Notes: generated from the letters alone by a model not told the origin. Positions 50,396-59,529 are shown, counted from the stretch's first letter. The stretch is DNA of 64,000 nucleotides from Streptomyces griseocarneus (GCA_003674045.1 PENC01000003.1:1-64000); one strand, 5' to 3'. A program made the numbers and translations.

Positions 50396-51703
50396 TCAGC
50401 CCCGCTCCGGGGCGCGCAGGGCGATGACGGCCATGTCGTCGTGGCCGTCACCGGGCCGGGCCTCCGCCACGGCCCGGCCGAGCCGGTCCAGCGGCAGGGC
50501 GGCGTACGCGGCCGCCGTGTCCGCGATCACGCGCAGGGCCTCGTCCAGGTCCCGGCCGGGGTACTCGACCAGCCCGTCGGTGTACATGAGCACCGTGGCG
50601 CCCGGCGGCAGCGGGTGCCGGTGGCTGTGGCGCGGGAGCCCGGTGTCGACGCCCACGGGCACGTCCGGCTCGGCGTCGAGGAACCGCGCCTCGCCGTCCG
50701 GGGTCACGACGAGCGGTGGCGGGTGGCCCGCGTTGCTCCACACCAGCGACCAGGCCCCTGCGTCCGGCTCGATCCGGGCCAGGCAGACCGTCGCCATCAT
50801 CGGCTCCGCGACGGCCGAGAGCGTACGGTCCAGGCGGCTGAGCAGCTCACCGGGCGGTGCGCCCGAGTCGTGGGCCAGGGCCCGCAGCATGTTGCGGATC
50901 TGCGCCATGGCCGCGGCGGCCCGTACGTCGTGGCCGACGACATCGCCCACGATCATCGCCCGGGAGCCGTCGGGGAACACCAGCGCGTCGTACCAGTCGC
51001 CCCCGAGCAGGGCGGGGTCGGCCGCCGGCCGGTACGTCGCCCACGCGGTGAAGGGGGTGAGGTCGGGCAGCGTCGGCAGCAGCAGCTGCTGGAACTGCTC
51101 GGCGCCCGCGCGCACCTGCCCGTACAGCCGGGCGTTCTCGATGGCCACACCCGCCGCGCCCGCCAGGGCCGTCACCACCGCCTCGTCGTCGGAGTCGAAG
51201 GGCTTGCCGTCCTGACGGTCCGCCAGATAGAGGTTGCCGTACACCTGGCCGCGCACGGTGATGGCGACGCCCAGCAGGGAGCGCATCGGCGGATGGCCGG
51301 GCGGGAACCCCGCCGATCGCGGATGCGAGGGGATGTCGTCCACGCGCAGCGGCCGCGGATCGCTGATGAGCAGCCCCAGCAGGCCGCGCCCGTGCGGCAG
51401 TTGCACCCCGGAGAGCCGCTCCAGCTCCTGGGCGTCCAGCCCCACGGGGATGAACTCCGCCAGCTCCGTGCCGTCCGCGTCGAGGACGCCCAGCGCCCCG
51501 TAGCGCGCTCCGACCAGATCCATGGTGGCCGTCACGATGCGGCGCAGCACGACGGGGAGATCCAGTTCCCCGCTGATACCGAGGATGGCGTCCAGCAGGC
51601 TCCGTATCCTCCGCTGGACGCGGGCGGATTCCGCCAGTTGCTCGCTGAGCCGGTCGAGGGCCGCGTCCACGGGATGCCCGTCGTCTGTACCGTTCGTCGC
51701 CAC
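50396..51703 (-). CDS. GAF-domain PP2C (SpoIIE-type) phosphatase
   Basis: A 435-residue signalling protein. A GAF domain (about 35-195) with DLVGARYGALGVLD is followed by an SpoIIE/PP2C phosphatase (about 205-430) with GGDWYDAL, VGDVVGHD and GHDDMAVIAL. Such proteins dephosphorylate anti-sigma factor antagonists and so feed into sigma-B-like stress control. I prefer the GTG at 51703, because the frame further upstream is an open but non-coding extension. The partner proteins are not next to it. Confidence 0.9.
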   Translation of the reverse strand: MATNGTDDGHPVDAALDRLSEQLAESARVQRRIRSLLDAILGISGELDLPVVLRRIVTATMDLVGARYGALGVLDADGTELAEFIPVGLDAQELERLSGVQLPHGRGLLGLLISDPRPLRVDDIPSHPRSAGFPPGHPPMRSLLGVAITVRGQVYGNLYLADRQDGKPFDSDDEAVVTALAGAAGVAIENARLYGQVRAGAEQFQQLLLPTLPDLTPFTAWATYRPAADPALLGGDWYDALVFPDGSRAMIVGDVVGHDVRAAAAMAQIRNMLRALAHDSGAPPGELLSRLDRTLSAVAEPMMATVCLARIEPDAGAWSLVWSNAGHPPPLVVTPDGEARFLDAEPDVPVGVDTGLPRHSHRHPLPPGATVLMYTDGLVEYPGRDLDEALRVIADTAAAYAALPLDRLGRAVAEARPGDGHDDMAVIALRAPERG

Positions 51704-51798
51704 CTGCTGGACACTACCGGTCCCGCTGCCGCGAAGCGGGGAAAGTCCGCAGGTCAGACATGAGGCGCCGCACACACGAAGGGCCGGGCCGGAGGCGG

Positions 51799-52350
51799 TC
51801 ACTTCTTCTGCTCGTAGCGGCGCAGCGCCCACCAGGGCAGCGCGAACCAGCACAGCCCCAGCCAGACGACCACGCCGGCGAGCAGCCATGGCACCGCCGC
51901 GTTGTGCAGCGCGATCCGCAGGATCAGCAGCAGCGCCGAGGTGACCGTCGCGAGGAGCAGGATCACGCCGGCCAGGGTGAGGCGCGCCGCCCAGGCCACG
52001 GTCTGTGCCTTCAGACGGTGCCCGCTGACGATGCGGTGGAAGGCCACCGGGCCGATCAGCGCCCCGGTGGTCGCCGCGCCGAGCAGCACCGTGACGATGT
52101 AGATGGCGCGGTCGGTGCCGCCCAGCGTGGTGAACCGCGGGGTGAAGGCCACGGTCAGCAGGAACCCGAAGAGGACCTGGACCCCGGTCTGTGTGACGCG
52201 CACCTCCTGGAGCAGCTCGCCCCAGTGCCGGTCCGCCCGCTGGGCGGGGGTCTCGTGGCGTTCGTCGCGCAGCCTGCCGTCGGGACCTGCCGGGCCCGTC
52301 GGACCGCCATGGCCGTCCGGGGCCGTGCCGGGTGGTCTGTCGGCTGGCAT
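51799..52350 (-). CDS. DUF6328-type integral membrane protein
   Basis: A 183-residue protein with a proline- and glycine-rich, charged N-terminus (about 1-45), then four hydrophobic segments and a basic end. It has VTQTGVQVLFGFLLTVAF and FHRIVSGHRLKAQTVAW, the pattern of the DUF6328 family, whose function is unknown. It is on the same strand as the phosphatase gene and 95 bases upstream of it. Confidence 0.82.
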   Translation of the reverse strand: MPADRPPGTAPDGHGGPTGPAGPDGRLRDERHETPAQRADRHWGELLQEVRVTQTGVQVLFGFLLTVAFTPRFTTLGGTDRAIYIVTVLLGAATTGALIGPVAFHRIVSGHRLKAQTVAWAARLTLAGVILLLATVTSALLLILRIALHNAAVPWLLAGVVVWLGLCWFALPWWALRRYEQKK

Positions 52351-52398
52351 GGCGTCCCCTCACGCGCGGGCGCGGCGGGCGGCCGGGTGCGGTTCCGG

Positions 52399-52725
52399 TC
52401 AGCTCCGGCCCAACGCCCGCTTGAGTTCGGCCTTGTTCATGTGCGACCGGCCTTCGACGTTCTTCTGCCGGGCCTCGTTGTAGAGCTGGTCCTTGGTCGG
52501 GCCCTGGGCGCCGGAGTGGGAGCGCTGCCCGCCCCGCTTCGAGGAGGACATGTCCTGCAGCGAGGTGCGGCTGGCCGTCTCGGCCTCGCCCGCACGGGCG
52601 CGTTCCTTGTTGACCGTGCGGGCCGCGATCTCCTTCGCACGCCCGGTGCTCTCCCCGCGCTCCAGCGCGCTCTCCTTGATGTGCTCGTACTGCCGTTCCC
52701 GCTTGGAGCTCGCTCCTCTGGGCAT
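52399..52725 (-). CDS. Conserved small hydrophilic protein (plasmid stabilisation-like annotation)
   Basis: A 108-residue charged protein beginning MPRGASSKRERQYEHIKESA, followed by RGESTGRAKEIAARTVNKER, and ending with a helical HMNKAELKRALG segment like the SAP/Rho-N helices that bind nucleic acid. Homologues are common in actinobacteria and often named plasmid stabilisation protein, without proof. I chose the ATG at 52725, which matches the usual N-terminus. Confidence 0.78.
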   Translation of the reverse strand: MPRGASSKRERQYEHIKESALERGESTGRAKEIAARTVNKERARAGEAETASRTSLQDMSSSKRGGQRSHSGAQGPTKDQLYNEARQKNVEGRSHMNKAELKRALGRS

Positions 52726-52828
52726 GGGCTTCGCCTCGCTTCCTCCGTACCTGTACACGGCCCACCGTGACACCGGGGACCGGGCACCGCAGGCGGGGTG
52801 CCGCCGATCGGGGTGCGGGGGACGCGGC

Positions 52829-53359
52829 TCAGGGCGCCGTCAGGGCCTTCTCCAGCCAGGCCACGTCCCAGTACGTACCGAACTTGCGGCCCACCTCGCG
52901 ATGGACACCGGCGGGACGGAAACCGAAGCGCTCGTGCAGACGCATCGACGCCTCGTTGGGCTGTGTGACGGCGGCGTAGGCCCGGTGCACGTCCTCCTGG
53001 GCGAGGGCGTCGAAGAGCGCGCGGTACAGCAGCGCGCCGACGCCGCGCCCGGTGTGTTCCGGGGCCAGGTAGACACTGGTCTCCACCGACGTCTCGTAGG
53101 CGCGCTTCGGCCGCAGGGCGCTGCTGGTGGCATAGCCCAGCACGGTGCCTTCCTGCGCCGCGACGAGCAGCCGGTGGCGCCCCGTGGGCGGGTGGTCGGC
53201 CAGCCACTGCCCGCGGTCCCCGGCACTGACCGGCTCGATGTCGAACGTGACGGGGGTACCCAGCACGTAGTGGTTGTAGATCTCCGTGAGCCGTTCCAGA
53301 TCGCCCTCCGCCCCCGGCCGGATCCGTATCCCGGTGCTCACCGCGGTGTCGTGCTGCAT
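52829..53359 (-). CDS. GNAT acetyltransferase, phosphinothricin-acetyltransferase-like
   Basis: A 176-residue GNAT protein: IYNHYVLGTPVTFDIEPVS near the start, the acetyl-CoA loop VYLAPEHTGRGVGALLY, and LHERFGFRPAGVHREVGRKF with FGTYWDVAWLEK at the end. This is the Pat/Bar pattern, enzymes that acetylate phosphinothricin, methionine sulfoximine or similar amino acids. The ATG at 53359 follows GAGGAGGGAG. The substrate is not proven. Confidence 0.88.
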   Translation of the reverse strand: MQHDTAVSTGIRIRPGAEGDLERLTEIYNHYVLGTPVTFDIEPVSAGDRGQWLADHPPTGRHRLLVAAQEGTVLGYATSSALRPKRAYETSVETSVYLAPEHTGRGVGALLYRALFDALAQEDVHRAYAAVTQPNEASMRLHERFGFRPAGVHREVGRKFGTYWDVAWLEKALTAP

Positions 53360-53434
53360 GGGTGCTCCCTCCTCGTGAGGGGGCACTGTAGGCATATACG
53401 TGTTACGGAAATATGTCAGAACGTGTCGTGATGT

Positions 53435-54604
53435 CTACGCGAGTGCCTGAGTGTGCTGCCGTATCCGGCGTACCGCGTACGCCGTTCCCCCTGTCGCGCA
53501 CGCCGCGGCCACCAGCAGCGCGCTGACGCCGAGTGGCGAGCGGTAGCCGAGTCCCGCGCCGAGGGTGAGGCCGCCGAGCAGCGGGCCGGCGGCCGCGCCG
53601 ACGTTGAAAGCGCAGGTGGCGGCCGCGCCGCTCAGGTGGGGTGCCTCGGGCGCGGTACGGAGCACCTGCGCCACCAGCGTGGACCCGACGGCGAAGGAGA
53701 GCGTCCCCTGGACGAGGACGAGGGCCAAGGCGGCAGCAGCGTTTCCGGCCGTGAGCGCGAAGAGGGCCCAGCCGACGGCGAGCGCGAGACCGCCGGGCAC
53801 GAGCAGCGCCATCGGCCTGGCATCCGACACGCGCCCGCCGATCGTCACCCCGGCGAACGATCCCAGCCCGAAGAGCGCCAGCACGACCGGCACCCACCCC
53901 TCACCGAATCCGCCGACATGCGTGACGACCGGGGCGAGATAGGTGAACGCGCAGAATGTCCCGCCATTGACGAGCGCGGCCACGAGCAGCGTCATCAGCG
54001 GACGAGGGCGGCGCAGCGCCGCCCATTCCCGTCGGATGCCCGGTGTTTCCTCCTCCCGTGGCGAATCCGGAACCGACCGCAGAACGGCGAGGACAGCGGG
54101 AAGCGATACGAGGACGACAGCCCAGAAAGCCGAACGCCAGCCCCACCATTGCCCGAGCAGCGCGCCCACGGGCACCCCCACGACACAGGCGAGCGTGATT
54201 CCGCCCAGCAGAACGGAAGCGGCCCGGCCCTCTGCTTTCGGGCCCGCCATGGCGGTGGCGGTCGCCAGACCGACGGCGAGGAATCCGGCATCGGCCACCG
54301 CTCCGAGGAACCGGGTGGCCAGCAGGACGCCGAAGTCGGTCGTCACGGCGCCGACCGCGTGGGCGACGATGAAGGCGGCCAGAAAGGCCGCCAGCGCCCG
54401 GCGTCTCGGCCAGCGCATGCCCAGGATGCCCATCACGGGCGCGCCGACGATCATTCCGACGGCGAAGGCCGAGGTCAGCGCCCCGGCGGCCGGGACGGAC
54501 ACCCCGAGGTCCCCGGCGACGTCCGGCAGCAGGCCGGACAGCATGAACTCGGACGTCCCCTGGGCGAAGACCGCCAGTCCGAGCAGGTAAACGGCGAATG
54601 GCAC
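53435..54604 (-). CDS. Chloramphenicol-exporter-like MFS transporter (Cml family)
   Basis: A 389-residue MFS protein with 12 predicted helices. The opening PFAVYLLGLAVFAQGTSEFM and LLTSAFAIGM-like ALTSAFAVGMIVGAPVMGIL match the Streptomyces Cml chloramphenicol-resistance exporters closely. It would export chloramphenicol or related drugs. The GTG at 54604 has TGGAG eight bases ahead; an ATG in the same frame at 54625 is an alternative. A candidate leader-peptide attenuator lies about 270 bases upstream. Confidence 0.88.
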   Translation of the reverse strand: MPFAVYLLGLAVFAQGTSEFMLSGLLPDVAGDLGVSVPAAGALTSAFAVGMIVGAPVMGILGMRWPRRRALAAFLAAFIVAHAVGAVTTDFGVLLATRFLGAVADAGFLAVGLATATAMAGPKAEGRAASVLLGGITLACVVGVPVGALLGQWWGWRSAFWAVVLVSLPAVLAVLRSVPDSPREEETPGIRREWAALRRPRPLMTLLVAALVNGGTFCAFTYLAPVVTHVGGFGEGWVPVVLALFGLGSFAGVTIGGRVSDARPMALLVPGGLALAVGWALFALTAGNAAAALALVLVQGTLSFAVGSTLVAQVLRTAPEAPHLSGAAATCAFNVGAAAGPLLGGLTLGAGLGYRSPLGVSALLVAAACATGGTAYAVRRIRQHTQALA

Positions 54605-54977
54605 GACAGAACTCCACAACCACATCACGAAGGAACGACGAAGAACACGGCGGCGAGCCACGGCGACACGCCGACCGTCCGGCCGGGTGCGTGGGATTCA
54701 CCGCGCGTGGGAAACCGGAAACGGCAGCACGGAATCGCCCGCGGCAATGGCGGCGATGATGATGCGGAATCCGGGAAGGAAACAGCCCGTACGACGGCGA
54801 TCCGGTGACACAGGGGGCTGAACGGCGCAGCACCGCGGAGCGCGAGGAAACGTCAGCGCGACATCACCAAGGAGCCACCGGACGACCGGTGGCTAGCGTC
54901 TTGACGCCTCGGGGCTGGACATGGCTCACACCCTAGCCAGCATGTGCGTGGCAGGTCCACCGAGTTGATCGCCGAAT
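54605..54977 (-). other. Long leader region of the cml-like gene
   Basis: This 373-base region has no conventional gene. On the minus strand it contains a promoter-like sequence, a nine-codon leader and a hairpin, listed separately, and then more than 200 bases of untranslated leader before the exporter. Confidence 0.55.
54873..54959 (-). promoter_or_regulatory. Candidate leader-peptide attenuator with promoter
   Basis: On the minus strand, TGGACC (54959-54954) and TAGGGT (54935-54930) with an 18-base spacer look like a promoter. Seven bases later is an ATG (54922) that opens the nine-codon peptide MSSPEASRR, so the transcript would be nearly leaderless. The TAG stop lies inside a perfect nine-pair hairpin AGCCACCGG / CCGGTGGCT with a four-base loop. 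Short leaders of about nine codons next to hairpins control chloramphenicol-inducible cat and cmlA genes by ribosome stalling. Here the hairpin is far from the exporter start, so transcription control is also possible. Confidence 0.5.
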
Positions 54978-55895
54978 TCAGCTTCGGCTGACGCGGCGTG
55001 CCTGGACGAGGCCGCGGGCCAGCACGCGGAGGGAGGCCGGTACGGAAGGGCGTGCCGGGCCGCGCAGCATGGCCGTGCCCTTGCGTGCCGCGGCCTCGAC
55101 GGTGAGGAGCTCCAGGGCGATCAGGGCCTGGACGAACGGGCGGTGAACCGGTGCGGCGAGGCCGGCCAGTCGGCGGCCGGCCAGGAGGTCGGCGCGGGCC
55201 TGTGCCAGCTGGTCGCGCAACAGGGCGGCCGTCCCGGGGGTGTCACGGGCCTCCTCCAGATCCACGCGGCTGACGCCGTGGTGCTTCAGGGTGGCCGCGG
55301 GAATGGTGAGGCGTCCGCCCGCCAGGTCCTCGGCGATGTCGTTGACGAAGTCCAGCCGCTGGCTGCCGTCGATATGGCTGCGGCAGGCGGCACGGAAGTC
55401 GTCCTTGCCGATCCCGGGGGCGAACAGCCCGGCGACCAGCATGAACGCGGGCAGCGCGTAGACGTCGACGTAGTCCTGGTAGTCCGCTTCCGCCGCGAAG
55501 CCGGCGAAGTCGAGATCGGCGGCCGCCCCGGCCAGGAACTCCTCGACCTGACCGGCCAGCCACGGGTGGACGGTCATCGTGTGCAGCAGCGGACGCAGCA
55601 CGGGGTGGTCGCTGAGGCCGGTCTCCAGGGCGTCGTGCACCGAGCTTCCCCAGGCACGCGAGGCGGCGACGCGGTCGGACAGGGGGCCTTCGTCGAGGAC
55701 GGTGTCCGTGTGATGCATGAACGCCGTCGTGGCGATCACGTGCGGGATCACCGGACCGGGCAGGAGCAGCCGGACGGCCGTGTAGGCAGGGCGCCGGTAA
55801 CGGGCCACCAGCGCACGCTGCCGCGTGTAGTCCTCGCGCAGCCGGGGGTCTCCGATACCCGCGGAGTCGAGTACGCGGTTCCAGGTGTTCGTCAT
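54978..55895 (-). CDS. Squalene/phytoene synthase-like protein
   Basis: A 305-residue all-helical protein with the two aspartate-rich motifs of head-to-head prenyl synthases: DTVLDEG (first) and DFVNDIAED (second), plus YVDVYALPAFMLVAGLF. It would join two prenyl diphosphates, or be a terpene synthase of the same fold. No carotenoid, hopanoid or prenyl-synthase genes lie beside it, so its product is unknown. The start is the ATG at 55895. It is divergent from a small charged gene. Confidence 0.82.
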   Translation of the reverse strand: MTNTWNRVLDSAGIGDPRLREDYTRQRALVARYRRPAYTAVRLLLPGPVIPHVIATTAFMHHTDTVLDEGPLSDRVAASRAWGSSVHDALETGLSDHPVLRPLLHTMTVHPWLAGQVEEFLAGAAADLDFAGFAAEADYQDYVDVYALPAFMLVAGLFAPGIGKDDFRAACRSHIDGSQRLDFVNDIAEDLAGGRLTIPAATLKHHGVSRVDLEEARDTPGTAALLRDQLAQARADLLAGRRLAGLAAPVHRPFVQALIALELLTVEAAARKGTAMLRGPARPSVPASLRVLARGLVQARRVSRS

Positions 55896-56135
55896 GAGGG
55901 CCTTCCGGAATGGGCGTGAGAACGGCCGAGCGTCCGGCGGTGTCCGCGGCAGGGGCCTTTCGGCGGGAGATCCTCATGATCGTCTCACGGCCACCGAGCT
56001 CCCCTTCCCCCGCGCGGCAGCCCGAAGCCCCGAGCGGCGGTCACCTGTTCGTCGTACCTGGATGTCGTACGCCGCCTCGTCCGCTGGGGTAATGGGCTCG
56101 TACCCCCACGTGCGCAGCGACTCCGGAGGACGGTC

Positions 56136-56318
56136 ATGGCGGGACGCAAGGACGGCGACGAGAAGAAGGGCGCCCAAGAGGCGCGGGCGCGGGGGAAGGA
56201 GGCCAAGCGGCGCGAGGAGGGGATGGCGCAGCGGCTCTCCGACTGGGAGGAGGAGGGCGGCGCCCTGCCCGACCCCACGCCGCGGGCCCGGCGGACGGGT
56301 GAGCGCCCCCCTCGGTGA
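56136..56318 (+). CDS. Small highly charged protein (60 residues)
   Basis: A 60-residue Lys/Glu/Arg-rich protein beginning MAGRKDGDEKKGAQEARARG and ending DPTPRARRTGERPPR, probably a single helix with a disordered tail. The ATG has GGAGG seven bases ahead. No family is recognised. It converges with the GlxA-like gene 18 bases downstream. Confidence 0.6.
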   Translation: MAGRKDGDEKKGAQEARARGKEAKRREEGMAQRLSDWEEEGGALPDPTPRARRTGERPPR

Positions 56319-56336
56319 GCCGCGGCCGCGCGAGCG

Positions 56337-57350
56337 TCAGGGGACGGGCACGGGCGGGGCCACGGACGCCGGCCGGGCCGCCGGGGCGGCCGGTGCCGGT
56401 GCCGAGCGGAACGCCAGGCGGTAGCAGCCGGGGCTCGTGCCCATCTGGCGGCGGAAGTGCAGCCGCAGCGTCACGGGGGAGCCGAAGCCGGACAGGGCGG
56501 ATATCTGTTCCACCGGCAGGTCGGTGGTCTCCAGCAGAACGCTGGCGCGTCGTACCCGAGCCTTGAGGAACCACTGCATGGGTGTCGTGCCCGTCTGCAG
56601 CCGGAAGCGCCGGTTCAGGCTGCGCACGCTGACGTTGGCGTGCTGGGCGATCTCGTCGAGGGTGAGGGGGCGGTGCACGTTCCGCTCCATCCACTCCAGG
56701 GTCGGCTGCAGGCTCGCGCCGTCGGCCATGGGCGCCGTGTGGGCGATGAACTGCGCCTGGCCGCCGTCCCGGTGCAGCGGCATGACCACCAGGCGCGCCG
56801 CGTCGGCGGCGACCGCCGCGCCGTGGTCGGTACGCACCAGGTGCAGGCACAGGTCCAGGCCCGCGGCGACCCCCGCCGAGGTGAGCAGGCGGCCGTGGTC
56901 CACGTACAGCACCGAGGCGTCCACCTCGACCCGCGGAAAGCGGCGGGCTAATTCCTCGGCGGTGTCCCAGTGGGTCGTCACGCGCAGCCCGTCCAGCAGC
57001 CCGGCCGCCGCCAGGACGAACGCCCCGGTGCAGATCGACGCGATCCGCGCCCCGCGCCGGGCGGCCGTGCGGAGCAGGTCCAGCAACTCCGGCGCGGGCT
57101 CCGCCGTGATGTCGTCCACGCCCGGGACGACGACGGTGTCCGCGTCGAGCGCGTCCGCCAGCCCGTACGGCGCCCGGAGGTCGAAACAGCGCACCCCCAC
57201 CGCGAAGGCCGTCGCCTTCTCCGGCGCGCACACCCGCACCTCGTACGCCGGTGAGCCGTCCGGCAGGCGCGCGCTCGCGAAGACCTGACACGCCGCGGTG
57301 ACATCAAAACCCGCCATCCCGTCCAGGGCGACGACAGCGACAACATGCAT
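56337..57350 (-). CDS. GlxA-family transcriptional regulator (DJ-1/PfpI plus AraC HTH), with a TTA codon
   Basis: A 337-residue regulator. The N-terminal DJ-1/PfpI-like domain (1-190) has VVVPGVDDI and the elbow SICTGAFVLAAAGLLDG; the C-terminal AraC domain (about 225-320) has LTLDEIAQHANVSVRSLNRR and VEQISALSGFGSPVTLRLHF. The ligand is unknown. Codon 134 (56951-56949) is TTA, so bldA-dependent translation is expected. The gene diverges across 119 bases from another DJ-1/PfpI protein, which it probably controls. Confidence 0.92.
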   Translation of the reverse strand: MHVVAVVALDGMAGFDVTAACQVFASARLPDGSPAYEVRVCAPEKATAFAVGVRCFDLRAPYGLADALDADTVVVPGVDDITAEPAPELLDLLRTAARRGARIASICTGAFVLAAAGLLDGLRVTTHWDTAEELARRFPRVEVDASVLYVDHGRLLTSAGVAAGLDLCLHLVRTDHGAAVAADAARLVVMPLHRDGGQAQFIAHTAPMADGASLQPTLEWMERNVHRPLTLDEIAQHANVSVRSLNRRFRLQTGTTPMQWFLKARVRRASVLLETTDLPVEQISALSGFGSPVTLRLHFRRQMGTSPGCYRLAFRSAPAPAAPAARPASVAPPVPVP

Positions 57351-57469
57351 GGCCAGAACGTATCCCAACCCGGCATTTCTCCCTCTGTCGAGGTCCCCGC
57401 CCGGCGAACGAAGCTGATCTTGTTCGAAGCCGATCTTGTGAGAAGAACCGGAAGAAAGCAGGGGGAATC

Positions 57470-58225
57470 GTGCGTCGCAGGGATCTGCTGAAATCGGCGG
57501 CCGTGCCCGCCGTCGCGGGCGCGCTCGGGCTGGGGGGCACCGCGTTCGCGGCTGACGCCGCATCACGGCCGACGGCCGCCGCGCGACCGGCCGCGGCCGC
57601 GCGGACCAAGCCGCTCCGCGTACAGGTCGTCATGTTCGACGGTGTGGAGGAACAGGACTTCATCGGCCCGTACGAGGTGTTCTCGGCGGCCAAGCGCTTC
57701 CGCGGCGCGCCCGTCGAGACGACGTACGTGGCCCTCGACGGCCCCCGGACCGTCGAGGCCGCCTACGGCTCGAAGATCGCCGTCGAGCACGGCTGGGCGC
57801 CCGAGGAGGCCGACATCCTCGTGGTGCCCGGTGGCGGCAGCGAGGTGAAGGAGGGCGTCCCCGGTGTCGACCAGGAGGTGCGCCGCGGTGCCCTGCCCCG
57901 CGCGATCGCCGCGGCCAAGCGCCCCGGACTGACCATCGCGGGCGTGTGCACCGGAGCCTTCCTGCTGTCCGCCGCGGGCATCACCAAGGGCCGCCCCTGC
58001 ACCACCCACCACAAGCTCAAGGACCAGCTGCAGAAGCAGGGCGGGCTCATCCACAACGCCCGCGTCGTCGACGACGGCGACCTCGTCACCTCCGGGGGCA
58101 TCACCTCCGGCATCGACCTGGCCCTGTGGATCGTGCAGCGCGAACTCGGCTCCGACCTCGCCGTCGACATGGAGGACATCCTGGAGCACGAGCGGCGCGG
58201 CGCGGTCTGGCGCAGCGCCGCCTGA
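57470..58225 (+). CDS. DJ-1/PfpI family protein with Tat-type signal (isonitrile hydratase-like)
   Basis: A 251-residue protein. The N-terminus MRRRDLLKSAAVPAVAGALG is a twin-arginine signal with an AFA-A cleavage site near residue 28, so the protein is probably exported folded. The mature part has VMFDGVEEQDFIGPYEVFS, ILVVPGGGSE and the elbow GVCTGAFLLSAAG with a likely nucleophilic Cys. Isonitrile hydratase and related enzymes look like this. It is divergent from the GlxA-like regulator. Its secreted location is unusual for the family. Confidence 0.87.
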   Translation: MRRRDLLKSAAVPAVAGALGLGGTAFAADAASRPTAAARPAAAARTKPLRVQVVMFDGVEEQDFIGPYEVFSAAKRFRGAPVETTYVALDGPRTVEAAYGSKIAVEHGWAPEEADILVVPGGGSEVKEGVPGVDQEVRRGALPRAIAAAKRPGLTIAGVCTGAFLLSAAGITKGRPCTTHHKLKDQLQKQGGLIHNARVVDDGDLVTSGGITSGIDLALWIVQRELGSDLAVDMEDILEHERRGAVWRSAA

Positions 58226-58373
58226 CGCGGGGACCGCCACACCGGTCGGCGGGGCCCGGCCGGTACACCGCCGGGCCCCGTCCACCGTGGTGCGCGAGGG
58301 ACGTTCACCGACGCGCGGTACGCTCGGGCCGTTTCGGCTGCGGCGGACGCGGCGCGCACGGCATGCTGAGGGC

Positions 58374-59501
58374 ATGGCTGAGCTCGATGGTGAGAACGTC
58401 CCTGCCTACCGCATGGTCAGAGTGACTGCTCCCGAAGCACCGGTGGCCGCGCTCGCGGACGTGGAGGCGTGGCGCGCACGGGAGTCGTATCCGGAGATCC
58501 TCCTGGCGGGCGGGCCCGTCTTCGGCGTGGTGCGGGAGAGCGAGAAGGGCGGCTGGGAAGTCGTCTCCTCGTTCTCCGGCCTGGCCCCGCAGGATGCCCG
58601 CGACGACATGGGCTGCCAGTTCCGCAAGCTGGCACAGGAGGCGGAGAAGGACGGCGACATGGCCGCGTACGAGGAGTGCGAGGCGGCGGCCAAACGGACC
58701 GACTGGGAGACCGTCGACGAGCTGACCGTCCTGGGCGTGCGCTACCGGGTCGCGCGCGCCGAGCGCTTCATCCGTTCCGGCCGCCAGGGCCCCGAGCCGC
58801 CGCGTCCGACCGACGTCGACCCCGCGAAGCCCGGCGAGTCGCACAAGATCCGTGACAGCGAACGGGGCATGGTCATCGACCCGTTCACCGCCACGGGCAT
58901 GTCCGAGGGCATCCTCAAGGTCGAGCTCCTGGCCCTCGTGCGCAAGGCGGGCACGGTGCCCCACGACGTCCGCGAGGACTCCCTGCACGCCGCGCAGACC
59001 CACCCGGGAGGCGTGCTCCTCCCGGCGGCGTTCGGCACGGCCGAGAAGGAGTACGGCTACTGGCGGCCCGACTCCACGGGCACGTCCAGCACACCGCAGG
59101 GCGCGCGGGACACCCTCGCCATGAGCATGCGTGTCATGATCCCCTGGCAGCTGCACCTCGGTCGCGAGGAGCGCGTGCCCTACATGGAAGCGGCGGACCG
59201 GCTCGACGAGGAGCGCGGCAACGAACTGAAGGTGGCCGGGCGCGAGTTCCGGGTCGTGCGCATCGAGCGCCTCGTCCGTATCGGCCCGGACGGCCCGGAG
59301 GGGCCGCGCCCCTCCGACCCCGACCCGCAGCCGCCCGTCATGGTCCAGGACCAGCAGCTGCGCGAGCAGGGTGTCGTCACGGACGACGAGGACGAGGACG
59401 CGCCGGTGGAACTCGACGAGGACACACGGCGGTTGGCGGCGCTCTTCAAGGAGGAGGAGGCGAGGAGGGACGGGAAGGGTTCGGACGGGAATCCGGGATA
59501 G
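58374..59501 (+). CDS. DUF5954 family protein
   Basis: A 375-residue soluble protein with two similar halves: RYRVARAERFIRSGRQGPEP in the first and FRVVRIERLVRIGPDGPEGP in the second, each followed by RPTD/RPSD and DP. This pattern belongs to DUF5954, found mainly in streptomycetes; the function is unknown. The C-terminus is very acidic (DDEDEDAPVELDED). I chose the ATG at 58374. It converges with the transporter gene. Confidence 0.85.
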   Translation: MAELDGENVPAYRMVRVTAPEAPVAALADVEAWRARESYPEILLAGGPVFGVVRESEKGGWEVVSSFSGLAPQDARDDMGCQFRKLAQEAEKDGDMAAYEECEAAAKRTDWETVDELTVLGVRYRVARAERFIRSGRQGPEPPRPTDVDPAKPGESHKIRDSERGMVIDPFTATGMSEGILKVELLALVRKAGTVPHDVREDSLHAAQTHPGGVLLPAAFGTAEKEYGYWRPDSTGTSSTPQGARDTLAMSMRVMIPWQLHLGREERVPYMEAADRLDEERGNELKVAGREFRVVRIERLVRIGPDGPEGPRPSDPDPQPPVMVQDQQLREQGVVTDDEDEDAPVELDEDTRRLAALFKEEEARRDGKGSDGNPG

Positions 59502-59529
59502 CCCGCTCTGCTACAACCGGGGAGGTGAC

